DNA of 64,000 nucleotides from Micromonospora globbae (GTDB lineage Bacteria; Actinomycetota; Actinomycetes; Mycobacteriales; Micromonosporaceae): the NCBI RefSeq assembly GCF_003610785.1, contig NZ_RAQQ01000015.1, positions 1 to 64,000 on the forward strand, written 5' to 3'. A program made the translations under genes and the position numbers. Under the pieces are notes generated by a model. It was given only the letters and a program-made list of their open reading frames with translations, searched no databases and was not told the origin of the DNA. The first letter of the stretch is position 1. Each line of letters begins with the position of its first letter. This document shows, in pieces, positions 39,756 to 48,116 of this stretch.

Positions 39756-40693
39756 GCCGTCTCCTTCCGCCGACCCAGCATCCGCAGGTAGACCAGCGCG
39801 ATGACCAGGTTGATGAGCAGCATGACGAACGAGATGGCGGCGCCGAAGCCCAGCTCGCCGCCGGACAGCGCCACCTTGTAGACGTAGACCGGCAGGATCT
39901 CCGACCGCTGTTCGGGCCCGCCCGCGGTGATGAGGAACGGCGCGAAGTCGTTGAACGTCCAGAGGCTGATGAGCAGGAGGTTCGTCAACACGTGCCCGCG
40001 GATGCGGGGGAAGACCACGTCGCGCAGCTGCTGCCAGGTGCCGGCGCCGGCCAGCCGGGCGGTCTCCAGGTGCGAGCGGGGCACGTTCTCCAGGGCCGCG
40101 GCGTAGAGCATCATCGAGAACGCCGTCCCGCGCCAGGTGTTGAACACGATGATCGACAGCATCGGGTGGTCGAGCAGCCACGCCGTGCCGGGGATGCCGA
40201 GCAGCGCGTTGAGCGTCCCGCCGTCGCGGTCGAGCAGGGCGATCCAGAGGAAGGCGACCACCGAGCTGGGCAGGATCCAGGACAGCAGCACGAACCCCTC
40301 GACCAGGCGGCGCAGCGGGCCGCGGCGGTCGCGCAGCGCGTACGCGATGGCGAAGCCGAGCCCGGCCTGGCCGATGACCGCCGACCCGAGCACGAACTGG
40401 AGGGTGAGCACCAGCGAGCTGCGGAACCGCTCGTCGGTCAGGGCCCGGGTGTAGTTGTCCAGCCCGACGACCTCGGGGTTGGCGGCGGCCAGGCCGGTGA
40501 GCCGGTAGTTGGTGACACCCAGGTAGATCGTCCACGCGGCCGGCACGACCAGGAAGAGCAGGATCAGCACCATGCCCGGCACGAGGAACCCGGTGGCGCG
40601 GGCCCGGCCGAGGCCGGCGGCGTCGGGGGCGGCGCCGGTGGCCCGGCGCCGCCCCTTCACCGCCTGGTCAGGAGGTGACGTTACCGGGGCCAC
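39752..40693 (-). CDS. Sugar ABC transporter permease (MalF type)
   Basis: Permease of about 313 residues with six expected membrane segments; the EAA-type loop is HLETARLAGAGTWQQLRDVV, again without the exact E-A-A. The GTG at 40693 lies inside the end of the binding-protein gene (26-base overlap) and has no clear ribosome site; a GTG at 40660 is an alternative that would shorten the cytoplasmic tail by 11 residues. Confidence 0.9.
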   Translation of the reverse strand: MAPVTSPPDQAVKGRRRATGAAPDAAGLGRARATGFLVPGMVLILLFLVVPAAWTIYLGVTNYRLTGLAAANPEVVGLDNYTRALTDERFRSSLVLTLQFVLGSAVIGQAGLGFAIAYALRDRRGPLRRLVEGFVLLSWILPSSVVAFLWIALLDRDGGTLNALLGIPGTAWLLDHPMLSIIVFNTWRGTAFSMMLYAAALENVPRSHLETARLAGAGTWQQLRDVVFPRIRGHVLTNLLLISLWTFNDFAPFLITAGGPEQRSEILPVYVYKVALSGGELGFGAAISFVMLLINLVIALVYLRMLGRRKETA

Positions 40694-42065
40694 CGACGAT
40701 CCCTTCGACCTTCTTCTGGTACGCGGCGGCCGCCTGGTCGGCGCTCGTGCCGGACGCGGCGGCGGCGGTCGCCTCCTGCAGCGCCACCGACACCTGCGGG
40801 TACACGGCCAGCGGCGGCCGGTACGCGGTGACGGGCAGGACCTTCTCGGTGATGAAGCTCAGCATCGGGTCGCCCGCGAGGACCTCCTTGTTGACGTCCG
40901 TGCGGGCGGTGATCCGCTTCTCGCCGGCCAGCTCGGCCTTGACCCCCTCGGCGGAGTGCATGAACGACAGCAGCTCCCACGCCTGGGACGGGAACTTCGA
41001 GTGGGGGTTGAGTACCCGTACGCCGCCGCCGGACATGCTCACGAAGTCCTGGCCGCGGATGCCGGCGCCGGGCTGCTTCGCGGGGATCAGCGCGTAGCCG
41101 ACGGTGGTGTCGCGGTCGGCCATCTTGGCGATGCCGCTGGTGGGGTTGACGACGCTGCGCCAGAAGTAGTCGCCCTCGGCGAGGATGCCGATCTTGCCGG
41201 CCGCGAACTCCGCGAAGGACTTGTCGCGCCCCTTGGCCTCCTGCTGGAGCTTCGGGTCGCCGAGGCCGCCGCCGTAGACCTTCGCGTAGAAGTCCAGCAT
41301 GTCCTTCACCGGCTGGGTCGCGCCGGCCCACTTGCCGTCGGCGTAGATCTCCCCGCCCGCCCCGGCGAGCAGGGGCAGCGCGCCCTGCATGGTGGTGGCC
41401 TCGCCCATGGCCGTGCCGGCGTTGATCTGGATGGGGGTCACGCCCGGCAGAGTCTTGAGCTTGGCGCCGGCGTCGAGGATCTCCTGCCAGCTCGTCGGCT
41501 GCCACTCGGCGGGGAGCCCGGCCTGGGCGAAGAGCTTCTTGTTGTAGTAGAGGACGCGGCCGTCGGTGCCCAGCGGGATGCCGTACCGCTTGCCCTCGAA
41601 GGAGCCCAGGCCCTGCACGGTCTCCGGGATCTGCGACCAGCCCTCCCAGGAGTCCACCTCGCCGCCGGCCACGTCGGACAGCGGCTTGAGGTAGCCGGCC
41701 TGGACGAACTCGCCGACCCAGATGCCGTCCAGCGCGATGACGTCGGCGCCGCCCTTCGAGCGCAGGTCGAGCGCGATCTTGGTCTTGTACTGCTCGTCGT
41801 CGACGCCGCTGGGGACGAAGGTGACCTTCGCGGTGACGCCCTTGGCCTTCTGCGCCTCGACGAACCGGGGGATCACCCACTTCTCGATCCACTCCGCGCC
41901 CGCGGAGTTCTTCCCGCCCACGATGGAGTTGGCGGCGATGGTGAGGGTGATGTTCTTCGCGTCCTTGCCGGCGGGCTCGGACGAGTCACCGCAGGCCGTG
42001 GCGGCGAGGGCGACGGCGGTGAACGCGGCGAGCACGCCCAGTGCGTGTCTCGGTTTGGCTGACAT
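40668..42065 (-). CDS. Sugar-binding lipoprotein (ABC importer)
   Basis: Solute-binding lipoprotein of 465 residues; GAAGGGAAG precedes the ATG. The signal ends in lipobox LAATAC followed by GDSSE. The mature protein has the CUT1 binding-protein pattern (WIEKWVIPRFVEAQKAKGV, DVIALDGIWVGEFVQAGYL, KRYGIPLGTDGRVLYYNKKL). It is the first gene of the leftward arm and lies behind a TGTCATGACA operator shared with the iol arm, so inositol or an inositol glycoside is the likely cargo. Confidence 0.9.
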   Translation of the reverse strand: MSAKPRHALGVLAAFTAVALAATACGDSSEPAGKDAKNITLTIAANSIVGGKNSAGAEWIEKWVIPRFVEAQKAKGVTAKVTFVPSGVDDEQYKTKIALDLRSKGGADVIALDGIWVGEFVQAGYLKPLSDVAGGEVDSWEGWSQIPETVQGLGSFEGKRYGIPLGTDGRVLYYNKKLFAQAGLPAEWQPTSWQEILDAGAKLKTLPGVTPIQINAGTAMGEATTMQGALPLLAGAGGEIYADGKWAGATQPVKDMLDFYAKVYGGGLGDPKLQQEAKGRDKSFAEFAAGKIGILAEGDYFWRSVVNPTSGIAKMADRDTTVGYALIPAKQPGAGIRGQDFVSMSGGGVRVLNPHSKFPSQAWELLSFMHSAEGVKAELAGEKRITARTDVNKEVLAGDPMLSFITEKVLPVTAYRPPLAVYPQVSVALQEATAAAASGTSADQAAAAYQKKVEGIVGGPGNVTS

Positions 42066-42156
42066 GGGCTGCTTCCCTTCGCAAGGAGAGACTTCGAAGA
42101 GACTCGCGGGTAGCCCGCCGGCCGCAGGTCACCAACCGGCGTGCTTGCGGCCACAA

Positions 42157-42166
42157 TGTCATGACA
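42157..42166. promoter_or_regulatory. GntR operator before the importer operon
   Basis: The perfect palindrome TGTCATGACA, preceded by A, lies 92 bases upstream of the binding-protein start. The same 11 bases (ATGTCATGACA) recur at 43055-43065 in front of iolC. The two sites flank the GntR gene. Confidence 0.8.
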
Positions 42167-42226
42167 GCCTGACGACGTAAATACCTGTCACTGAAATGAG
42201 CGCGAAACATCCACCGTCGCCACTGC

Positions 42227-42964
42227 TCACCGCTCGGCGACGGTCACCTCCAGTGAGTAGCGCGTGCCCCGGTAGATGTGGGCGCCGTGCTCCACGAAGC
42301 GCCCCTGGTCGTCGTACGCCGTGCGGGTCATGGTGAGCAGGGGCGCGCCCCGCCGCTCGCCGAGCATCTGGGCCTCGGCGGCGGTCGCCGCCCGCGCCCC
42401 GATGCGCTGGTGGGCGCCGCGGATGCGGATGCCGGCGGCACGCAGGGTCGCGTAGAGGCCGCCGGCCTGCAACCCGTCCATGGTGAGCCGGACGCGGTCG
42501 GCCGGCAGCCAGTTCTCCATCACGGCGAGCGGCTCGCCGTCGGAGAAGCGCAGCCGGCGCAGGTGCCACACCTCGCTGCCGACGGCGACGTCGAGGGCCG
42601 CCGCCACCGCGGACGGGCAGGGCACGGTGGTCAGCTCCAGCACCGAGGTCGACGGTTTCCGGCCGGCCCGCAGCAGGTCGTCGTGGAGGCTGGTGAGCTC
42701 CACCGACCGGCGTACCTCGCCGCGTGCCACCTGCGTGCCCACCCCCCGCCGGCGCACGATCAGTCCCTTGTCGACCAGGTGCTGGATCGCCTGGCGGACG
42801 GTGGGCCGGGACAGGCCGAGCCGGTCGGCGAGTTGCAACTCGCTGTCCAGCCGGTCGCCCGGGGCCAGCTCACCGCGCTGGATGGCCGCGGCGAACTGCT
42901 CGGCGACCTGGAAGTAGAGCGGGACCGGGCTGCTCCGGTCGACCGCGATCTCGGGGCCGGTCAC
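42227..42964 (-). CDS. GntR-family (HutC type) transcriptional regulator
   Basis: Regulator of about 245 residues. The winged helix has RLDSELQLADRLGLSRPTVR and RRRGVGTQV, and the C-terminal UTRA ligand domain (from about residue 80) contains LRRLRFSDGEPLAVMENWLP, the HutC pattern. The GTG at 42964 follows GAGGAG. The gene is flanked by two copies of an 11-base palindromic site, one in front of the importer arm and one in front of the iol arm, so it most likely represses both. UTRA domains usually bind sugar or sugar-phosphate inducers. Confidence 0.92.
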   Translation of the reverse strand: MTGPEIAVDRSSPVPLYFQVAEQFAAAIQRGELAPGDRLDSELQLADRLGLSRPTVRQAIQHLVDKGLIVRRRGVGTQVARGEVRRSVELTSLHDDLLRAGRKPSTSVLELTTVPCPSAVAAALDVAVGSEVWHLRRLRFSDGEPLAVMENWLPADRVRLTMDGLQAGGLYATLRAAGIRIRGAHQRIGARAATAAEAQMLGERRGAPLLTMTRTAYDDQGRFVEHGAHIYRGTRYSLEVTVAER

Positions 42965-43055
42965 GGCATCTCCTCGCTGACGAAGGACGCGGATTCTCGG
43001 GGCACGACGAACGGACGCCACTGTACCGAAGCGATCACCCACCGCAGAGGGCGGA

Positions 43056-43065
43056 TGTCATGACA
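43056..43065. promoter_or_regulatory. GntR operator before iolC
   Basis: Second TGTCATGACA palindrome, five bases upstream of a consensus -35 box. It lies between the GntR gene (leftward) and iolC (rightward) and could govern both. Confidence 0.8.
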
Positions 43066-43070
43066 ACACA

Positions 43071-43099
43071 TTGACACAACTCAGCGGCGCTGTTACCAA
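43071..43099 (+). promoter_or_regulatory. Promoter of the iolC-aldolase-iolB-iolD operon
   Basis: TTGACA (43071-43076), a 17-base spacer and TACCAA (43094-43099) give a strong housekeeping-type promoter with a leader of about 47 bases before iolC. Confidence 0.65.
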
Positions 43100-43152
43100 T
43101 CAGGGACAGCGCTGGCCCGCGCACCCGCGCCGGCCGGGACGGAGGACGCGGC

Positions 43153-44136
43153 ATGCTGGACGTGCTCACCATCGGCCGGGTCGGGGTGGACATCTACCCG
43201 CTGCAGATCGGCACACCGCTGGCCGAGGTGGAGACGTTCGGCAAGTTCCTCGGCGGCAGCCCCACCAACGTTGCCGTGGCCGCCAGCCGGCAGGGCCTGC
43301 GCGCCGGAGTCGTCACCCGCACCGGCGCGGACGCCTTCGCCGACTACGTCCACCGGGCGTTGCGGGAGTTCGGCGTCGACGACAGCCAGGTCCGCCCGGT
43401 CGAGGGGATGCCCACCCCGGTGACCTTCTGCGAGATCTTCCCGCCCGACCACTTCCCGCTCTGGTTCTACCGCACCCCGACCGCCCCGGACCTGCAGATC
43501 CGGCCCGACGAGCTGGACGCGGACGCAATCGCCTCCGCCCGCGTCCTCTGGCTCACCGGCACCGGCCTCTGCCAGCAGCCGAGCCGGTCCGCGCACACGG
43601 CCGCCCTCGCGATCCGCGGCGGTCGGGCCCACACCGTGCTGGACCTCGACTACCGGCCGATGTTCTGGCCCGACCCGGCGGCGGCCACCGCGGCGGTCGC
43701 CGAGGTGCTGCCCCACGTCACGGTGACCGTGGGCAACCTGGACGAGGTGGAGGTGGCCGTCGGCACGCGCGACCCGGAGCGGGCCGCCGGCCTGCTCCTG
43801 CGACGCGGGCCCCGGCTGGCGGTGGTGAAGCTCGGACCCGACGGCGTGCTCGCGCGCACCGCCACCGAGACCGTCCGCGTGCCGCCGGTGCCCGTGACGG
43901 TGGTCAACGGGCTCGGGGCCGGCGACGCGTTCGGCGGCGCGCTCTGCCTCGGCCTGCTGCGCGGGTGGCCGCTGGAGCGGACGCTGCGCTTCGCCAACGC
44001 GGCCGGCGCCATCGTCGCCTCCCGCCTGGCCTGCTCCGCCGCCATGCCCGACGAGGACGAGACCCTGGCGCTGCTGCACGCCGTCCAGCCGCAACCGGTG
44101 CCGCCGACCGGCGCCGGGGGAGGAGAAGACCGGTGA
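43153..44136 (+). CDS. iolC: 5-dehydro-2-deoxygluconokinase
   Basis: PfkB-family kinase of 327 residues. It begins LDVLTIGRVGVDIYPLQIG with the GGSPTNVAVAASRQGL substrate motif, and the ATP site and catalytic Asp lie in VVNGLGAGDAFGGALCLGLL. The YPLQ start and the FCEIFPPDHFPLWFYR motif are typical of IolC. It phosphorylates 2-deoxy-5-keto-gluconate, the fifth step of myo-inositol breakdown. GGACGGAGGA precedes the ATG. First gene of a tightly overlapping operon. Confidence 0.92.
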   Translation: MLDVLTIGRVGVDIYPLQIGTPLAEVETFGKFLGGSPTNVAVAASRQGLRAGVVTRTGADAFADYVHRALREFGVDDSQVRPVEGMPTPVTFCEIFPPDHFPLWFYRTPTAPDLQIRPDELDADAIASARVLWLTGTGLCQQPSRSAHTAALAIRGGRAHTVLDLDYRPMFWPDPAAATAAVAEVLPHVTVTVGNLDEVEVAVGTRDPERAAGLLLRRGPRLAVVKLGPDGVLARTATETVRVPPVPVTVVNGLGAGDAFGGALCLGLLRGWPLERTLRFANAAGAIVASRLACSAAMPDEDETLALLHAVQPQPVPPTGAGGGEDR

Positions 44137-45053
44137 GCACCGAGTACGACGCCCTGACCCGCACCCGCGCCCACCGGCCACAGGCGATCGCCGAGGCGGC
44201 CGCCCGCCGCGTCCGCCGGCCGTGGCCGGAGCCCGGACGGCCGCTGTTCATCATCGCCGCCGACCATCCGGCCCGGGCCGCCCTCGGCGTACGCGACCGG
44301 CCGATGGCCATGGCCGGGCGGACCGACCTGCTCGACCGGCTGCGCCTGGCGCTGTCCCGTCCGGGCGTCGACGGGGTGCTCGGCACCCCCGACATCCTGG
44401 AGGACCTGCTGCTGCTCGGCGCACTGGAGGACCGGCTGGCCATCGGGTCGATGAACCGGGGCGGCCTCTCCGGCGCCCGGTTCGAACTCGACGACCGGTT
44501 CACCGCCTACGACGCCGACAGCATCGCCGCGATGCGCTACGACGGCGGCAAGATGCTCTGCCGCATCGACCCGGACGACCCGGCCACCGCCTCCACCCTC
44601 CAGGCGTGCGCCCGGGCGGTCACCGCCCTCGCCGCGCACCGCACGGTGGCGCTCGTCGAGCCGCTGTGGGTCACGCGCACCGACGGCCGCGTCCACCCCG
44701 ACCTGCGGCCCGAGGCGGTCGTCAAGGGGGTCAGCGTCGGCCAGGCGCTCGGCGCCACGAGCGCGTACACCTGGCTGAAGCTGCCGGCCATCGACGAGAT
44801 GGAGCAGGTGATGGCCGCCACGACCCTCCCGGTGCTGCTGCTCGGCGGCGACCCCGTGGAGGCGCCCGACACGGTGTACGCGCGCTGGCAACGGGCGCTG
44901 CGGCTGCCCGGCGTGCGCGGGCTCGTCGTCGGCCGCGCCCTGCTCTACCCACCGGACGACGACGTGGCGGCCGCGGTGGACCTGGCCGGCTCACTGCTGC
45001 CCACCGGGCGCGACGACGACCGCGCCGCCGCGCAGCAGGGCGGCCGCGCGTGA
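44133..45053 (+). CDS. Cgl0159-family TIM-barrel aldolase-like protein
   Basis: Protein of about 306 residues in the DeoC/LacD-like (beta/alpha)8 family named after Corynebacterium Cgl0159, found in inositol operons. Motifs: FIIAADHPARAALGV, GSMNRGGLSGARFELDDRFT, MRYDGGKMLCRID, VVKGVSVGQALGATSAYTWLKLP. It probably cleaves 2-deoxy-5-keto-gluconate-6-phosphate (the IolJ step), inferred from position. The GTG overlaps iolC (GTGA) and follows AGGAGAAG. Confidence 0.88.
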   Translation: MSTEYDALTRTRAHRPQAIAEAAARRVRRPWPEPGRPLFIIAADHPARAALGVRDRPMAMAGRTDLLDRLRLALSRPGVDGVLGTPDILEDLLLLGALEDRLAIGSMNRGGLSGARFELDDRFTAYDADSIAAMRYDGGKMLCRIDPDDPATASTLQACARAVTALAAHRTVALVEPLWVTRTDGRVHPDLRPEAVVKGVSVGQALGATSAYTWLKLPAIDEMEQVMAATTLPVLLLGGDPVEAPDTVYARWQRALRLPGVRGLVVGRALLYPPDDDVAAAVDLAGSLLPTGRDDDRAAAQQGGRA

Positions 45054-45952
45054 GGACCGCCGAGGCCCACCTGCCCTGGGGCAGCACCGCCCGCCCACCC
45101 TGGGCGCTGGAGATCACCCCCGAGCGGGCCGGCTGGCGCCACGCCGGCCTGCGGGTGCTCACCCTGGCCGACGGCGCCACGGTCACGTTCGACACCGGCG
45201 ACGAGGAGATGCTCGTGCTGCCGCTGGCCGGCGCCGCGACCGTCCACTGCGACGGGCTGCGGATCCGGCTGGCCGGGCGGGCGTCGGTCTTCGCCGCCGT
45301 CACCGACTTCGCGTACGTGCCGCGGGACGCCACCGTCACCGTCGAGGGCGCCGGACGCGTCGCCCTGCCGTCGGCCCGGGCCGCCCGGCGGCTGTCGCTC
45401 CGCTACAGCGCCGCCCGGGACGTACCGGTGGAGCTGCGCGGCGCCGGCCCGGCCAGCCGGCAGGTCAACAACTTCTGCGCCCCGGACGCCTTCGACTGCG
45501 ACCGGCTCGTCGCCGTCGAGGTGCTCACGCCGGGCGGCAACTGGTCGTCGTACCCGCCGCACAAGCACGAGGAGGACCGCGTCCACGACGGCGGCCGGCA
45601 GGAGGCGGCGCTCGAGGAGATCTACTACTTCGAGGTCGCCGGCGGACGGCCCGGCGACCCCGCCGGGCCGGTGGGCTACCAGCGGGTGTACGGCACCGAC
45701 CGCCGCCCGATCGACGTCCTCGCCGAGGTGCGCGCGGGCGACGTGGTGCTCGTCCCGTACGGCTACCACGGCCCGTCGATGGCCGCGCCCGGCTACGACC
45801 TCTACTACCTCAACGTGCTGGCCGGGCCCGGTCCGGTCCGCACCATGGCCTGCGTGGACGATCCGCGACACGCGTGGATCCGGGGCAGCTGGGCCGGGCA
45901 ACCGGTCGACCCGCGGCTGCCGCTCGCCGGCCCCACGACCCGGGAGGCGTGA
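45050..45952 (+). CDS. iolB: 5-deoxy-glucuronate isomerase
   Basis: Bicupin of 300 residues, normal for IolB. Diagnostic stretches: VNNFCAPDAFDCDRLVAVEV, NWSSYPPHKHEED, LEEIYYFEV, LVPYGYHGPSMAAPGYDLYY. The His and Glu residues in PPHKHEED and EEIYYF are metal ligands. It converts 5-deoxy-glucuronate to 2-deoxy-5-keto-gluconate. It overlaps the aldolase gene (GTGA) and touches iolD (TGATG). Confidence 0.94.
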   Translation: MRTAEAHLPWGSTARPPWALEITPERAGWRHAGLRVLTLADGATVTFDTGDEEMLVLPLAGAATVHCDGLRIRLAGRASVFAAVTDFAYVPRDATVTVEGAGRVALPSARAARRLSLRYSAARDVPVELRGAGPASRQVNNFCAPDAFDCDRLVAVEVLTPGGNWSSYPPHKHEEDRVHDGGRQEAALEEIYYFEVAGGRPGDPAGPVGYQRVYGTDRRPIDVLAEVRAGDVVLVPYGYHGPSMAAPGYDLYYLNVLAGPGPVRTMACVDDPRHAWIRGSWAGQPVDPRLPLAGPTTREA

Positions 45953-47796
45953 TGCCCAGACTGACGGTGGCCCAGGCGCTGGTGACGTTCCTCGCCAGGC
46001 AGTGGTCCGAACGGGACGGGGTGCGACGGCGCCTCGTCCCGGCCTGCTTCGGCATCTTCGGCCACGGCAACGTGGCGGGCGTCGGCGAGGCGCTGGCCAG
46101 CACCGACGTGGACCTGCCCTACCACCTGTGCCGCACCGAGCAGGGGATGGTGCACACGGCGGCGGCGTACGCCCGGATGACCGACCGGATGAGCACCCTG
46201 GCCTGCACCACCTCGATCGGGCCGGGGGCGACCAACCTGGTCACCGGGGCGGCCGGCGCGACCATCAACCGGCTGCCGGTGCTGCTGCTGCCCGGCGACA
46301 TCTTCGCCACCCGCGTGGCGAACCCCGTCCTGCAGGAACTGGAGGACCCGCGCTCGTACGACGTGAGCGTCACCGACGCCCTGCGCCCGGTCTCCCGCTA
46401 CTTCGACCGGATCAACCGGCCCGAACAGCTGCCCGCGGCCCTGCTGGCCGCCATGCGGGTGCTGACCGATCCCGTCGAGACCGGCGCGGTCACCCTCGCC
46501 CTCCCGCAGGACGTGCAGGCCGAGGCGTACGACTGGCCGGCGGAGCTGTTCGCCGAACGGGTGTGGCACGTGCCGCGCCCCCGGCCCGACCGGGCGGCGG
46601 TCGACCGGGCCGCCCGCGTCGTCACGGCGGCGCGCCGACCGCTGCTGGTCGCCGGCGGCGGCGTCGTCTACAGCGGAGCGTGCAACGCGCTGCGCCGGTT
46701 CGCCGAGGCGCACGGGGTGCCGGTGGCGGAGACGCAGGCGGGCAAGGGCACCCTGCCGCACGACCACCCGTTGGCGCTCGGCGCCCTCGGCGTCAGCGGC
46801 ACCACGGCCGCGAACACCGTCGCGGCCGACGCCGACCTGGTGATCGGGGTCGGCACCCGGTACAGCGACTTCACCACCGCCTCGGGCACCCTCTTCGGCG
46901 ACGGCGCCCGGTTCGTCAACCTGAACGTCACCGGCTTCGACGCGGCGAAGCTGTCCGGGACGCAGGTCGTCGGCGACGCCCGGGAGAGCCTCGCGGCCCT
47001 CGACGCGGCCTGCGCCGGATGGGCCACGGCGGCGGCGTACCGCGACGAGGTGACCGAGCTGACGAGGCGGTGGACGGCCGTGGCCGACGCCGCGCGGCGG
47101 TCCGCGCCCGACGCGCGGCCCACCCAGACGGCCGTCATCGGCGCGGTGAACGAGGCGGCCGGGCCCCGGGACGTGGTGGTCTGCGCGGCCGGCTCGATGC
47201 CGGGCGACCTGCACCGGCTCTGGCGCGGCGTCGACCCGAAGAGCTACCACGTCGAGTACGGCTACTCGTGCATGGGCTACGAGATCGCCGGCGGGATCGG
47301 GGTGAAGCTGGCCGCACCGGAGCGCGAGGTCTTCGTGCTGGTGGGCGACGGCTCGTACCTGATGCTGCCCAGCGAGCTGGTCACGGCCGTGGCCGAGGGC
47401 GTGAAGCTGGTCGTGGTGCTCGTCGACAACCAGGGGTTCGCGTCGATCGGCCGGCTCTCGGAGAGCGTCGGCGCGCAGCGGCTCGGCACCGCGTACACCG
47501 ACCGGGCGGGCGACCCGCTGCCGGTGGACCTCGGGGCCAACGCCGCGAGCTTCGGCGCGGACCTGATCCGGGTCGACAGCACGGCGCAGCTGCGCGACGC
47601 CCTGGCGCGGGCGCGGGCCTCGGAGCGCACCACGGTCGTCCACGTCCGCACCGACCCCATGGAGGCGGGCCCCGAGGGCGGCGCCTGGTGGGACGTGCCG
47701 GTCGCCGAGGTCTCCACGACGGCCGCCGCGCGGGCCGCCCGCGCCGGCTACGAAGCGGGGCGCAAGGCGCGCCGCAACCACCTCAGGCCCGGCTGA
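45952..47796 (+). CDS. iolD: 3D-(3,5/4)-trihydroxycyclohexane-1,2-dione acylhydrolase
   Basis: Thiamine-diphosphate-dependent ring-opening hydrolase of inositol catabolism, about 614 residues, slightly shorter than the usual 630-650. The ThDP glutamate is in YHLCRTEQGMVHTAAAYARM, the ThDP motif is GDGSYLMLPSEL with a later VDNQGF, and NFC-type domain contacts are present. The ATG at 45952 overlaps the iolB stop and follows GGGAGG. Last gene of the iol operon. No iolA (methylmalonate-semialdehyde dehydrogenase) is found in the window. Confidence 0.94.
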   Translation: MPRLTVAQALVTFLARQWSERDGVRRRLVPACFGIFGHGNVAGVGEALASTDVDLPYHLCRTEQGMVHTAAAYARMTDRMSTLACTTSIGPGATNLVTGAAGATINRLPVLLLPGDIFATRVANPVLQELEDPRSYDVSVTDALRPVSRYFDRINRPEQLPAALLAAMRVLTDPVETGAVTLALPQDVQAEAYDWPAELFAERVWHVPRPRPDRAAVDRAARVVTAARRPLLVAGGGVVYSGACNALRRFAEAHGVPVAETQAGKGTLPHDHPLALGALGVSGTTAANTVAADADLVIGVGTRYSDFTTASGTLFGDGARFVNLNVTGFDAAKLSGTQVVGDARESLAALDAACAGWATAAAYRDEVTELTRRWTAVADAARRSAPDARPTQTAVIGAVNEAAGPRDVVVCAAGSMPGDLHRLWRGVDPKSYHVEYGYSCMGYEIAGGIGVKLAAPEREVFVLVGDGSYLMLPSELVTAVAEGVKLVVVLVDNQGFASIGRLSESVGAQRLGTAYTDRAGDPLPVDLGANAASFGADLIRVDSTAQLRDALARARASERTTVVHVRTDPMEAGPEGGAWWDVPVAEVSTTAAARAARAGYEAGRKARRNHLRPG

Positions 47797-48116
47797 CCGG
47801 GCGGGCGACGCGGCCGGGCCGTCGGCCCCTCGTCCACCGTCCCACCAGGGGATTGACAGATCACTTCCGGCCACTGAGGATGATCCCAGTTCACCGACCG
47901 CCACCGCGTCATCACGTTCTGGCCCGTCGCATGTCGGCGATGCGCGGCGTCCAGCCGGCGGTCGGCTCTGTCACCACCCGTCCCGTCCACCACGTCGCGT
48001 GCCCGGTCACCGCAACGATCGCACCCGACCCATTCGATGGAGCCGCGTACCCCGGGCGTGCCCCTCGGCCACCTCCGTCGGCCTGCCGGCCGAAGAGCCA
48101 GAAGGGCAGTGAACAC
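47797..48116. other. Intergenic region with a candidate promoter
   Basis: No gene is seen. TTGACA at 47853-47858 with GAGGAT at 47876-47881 (17-base spacing) may be the promoter of the carboxypeptidase gene, leaving a leader of about 230 bases. No strong iolD terminator was recognised. Confidence 0.4.

Noticed and set aside
43056..43076. TGTCATGACA followed by TTGACA as a riboswitch or attenuator
   Set aside because: The arrangement is fully explained by a GntR site next to a promoter; no stem-loop series follows in the 50-base leader.
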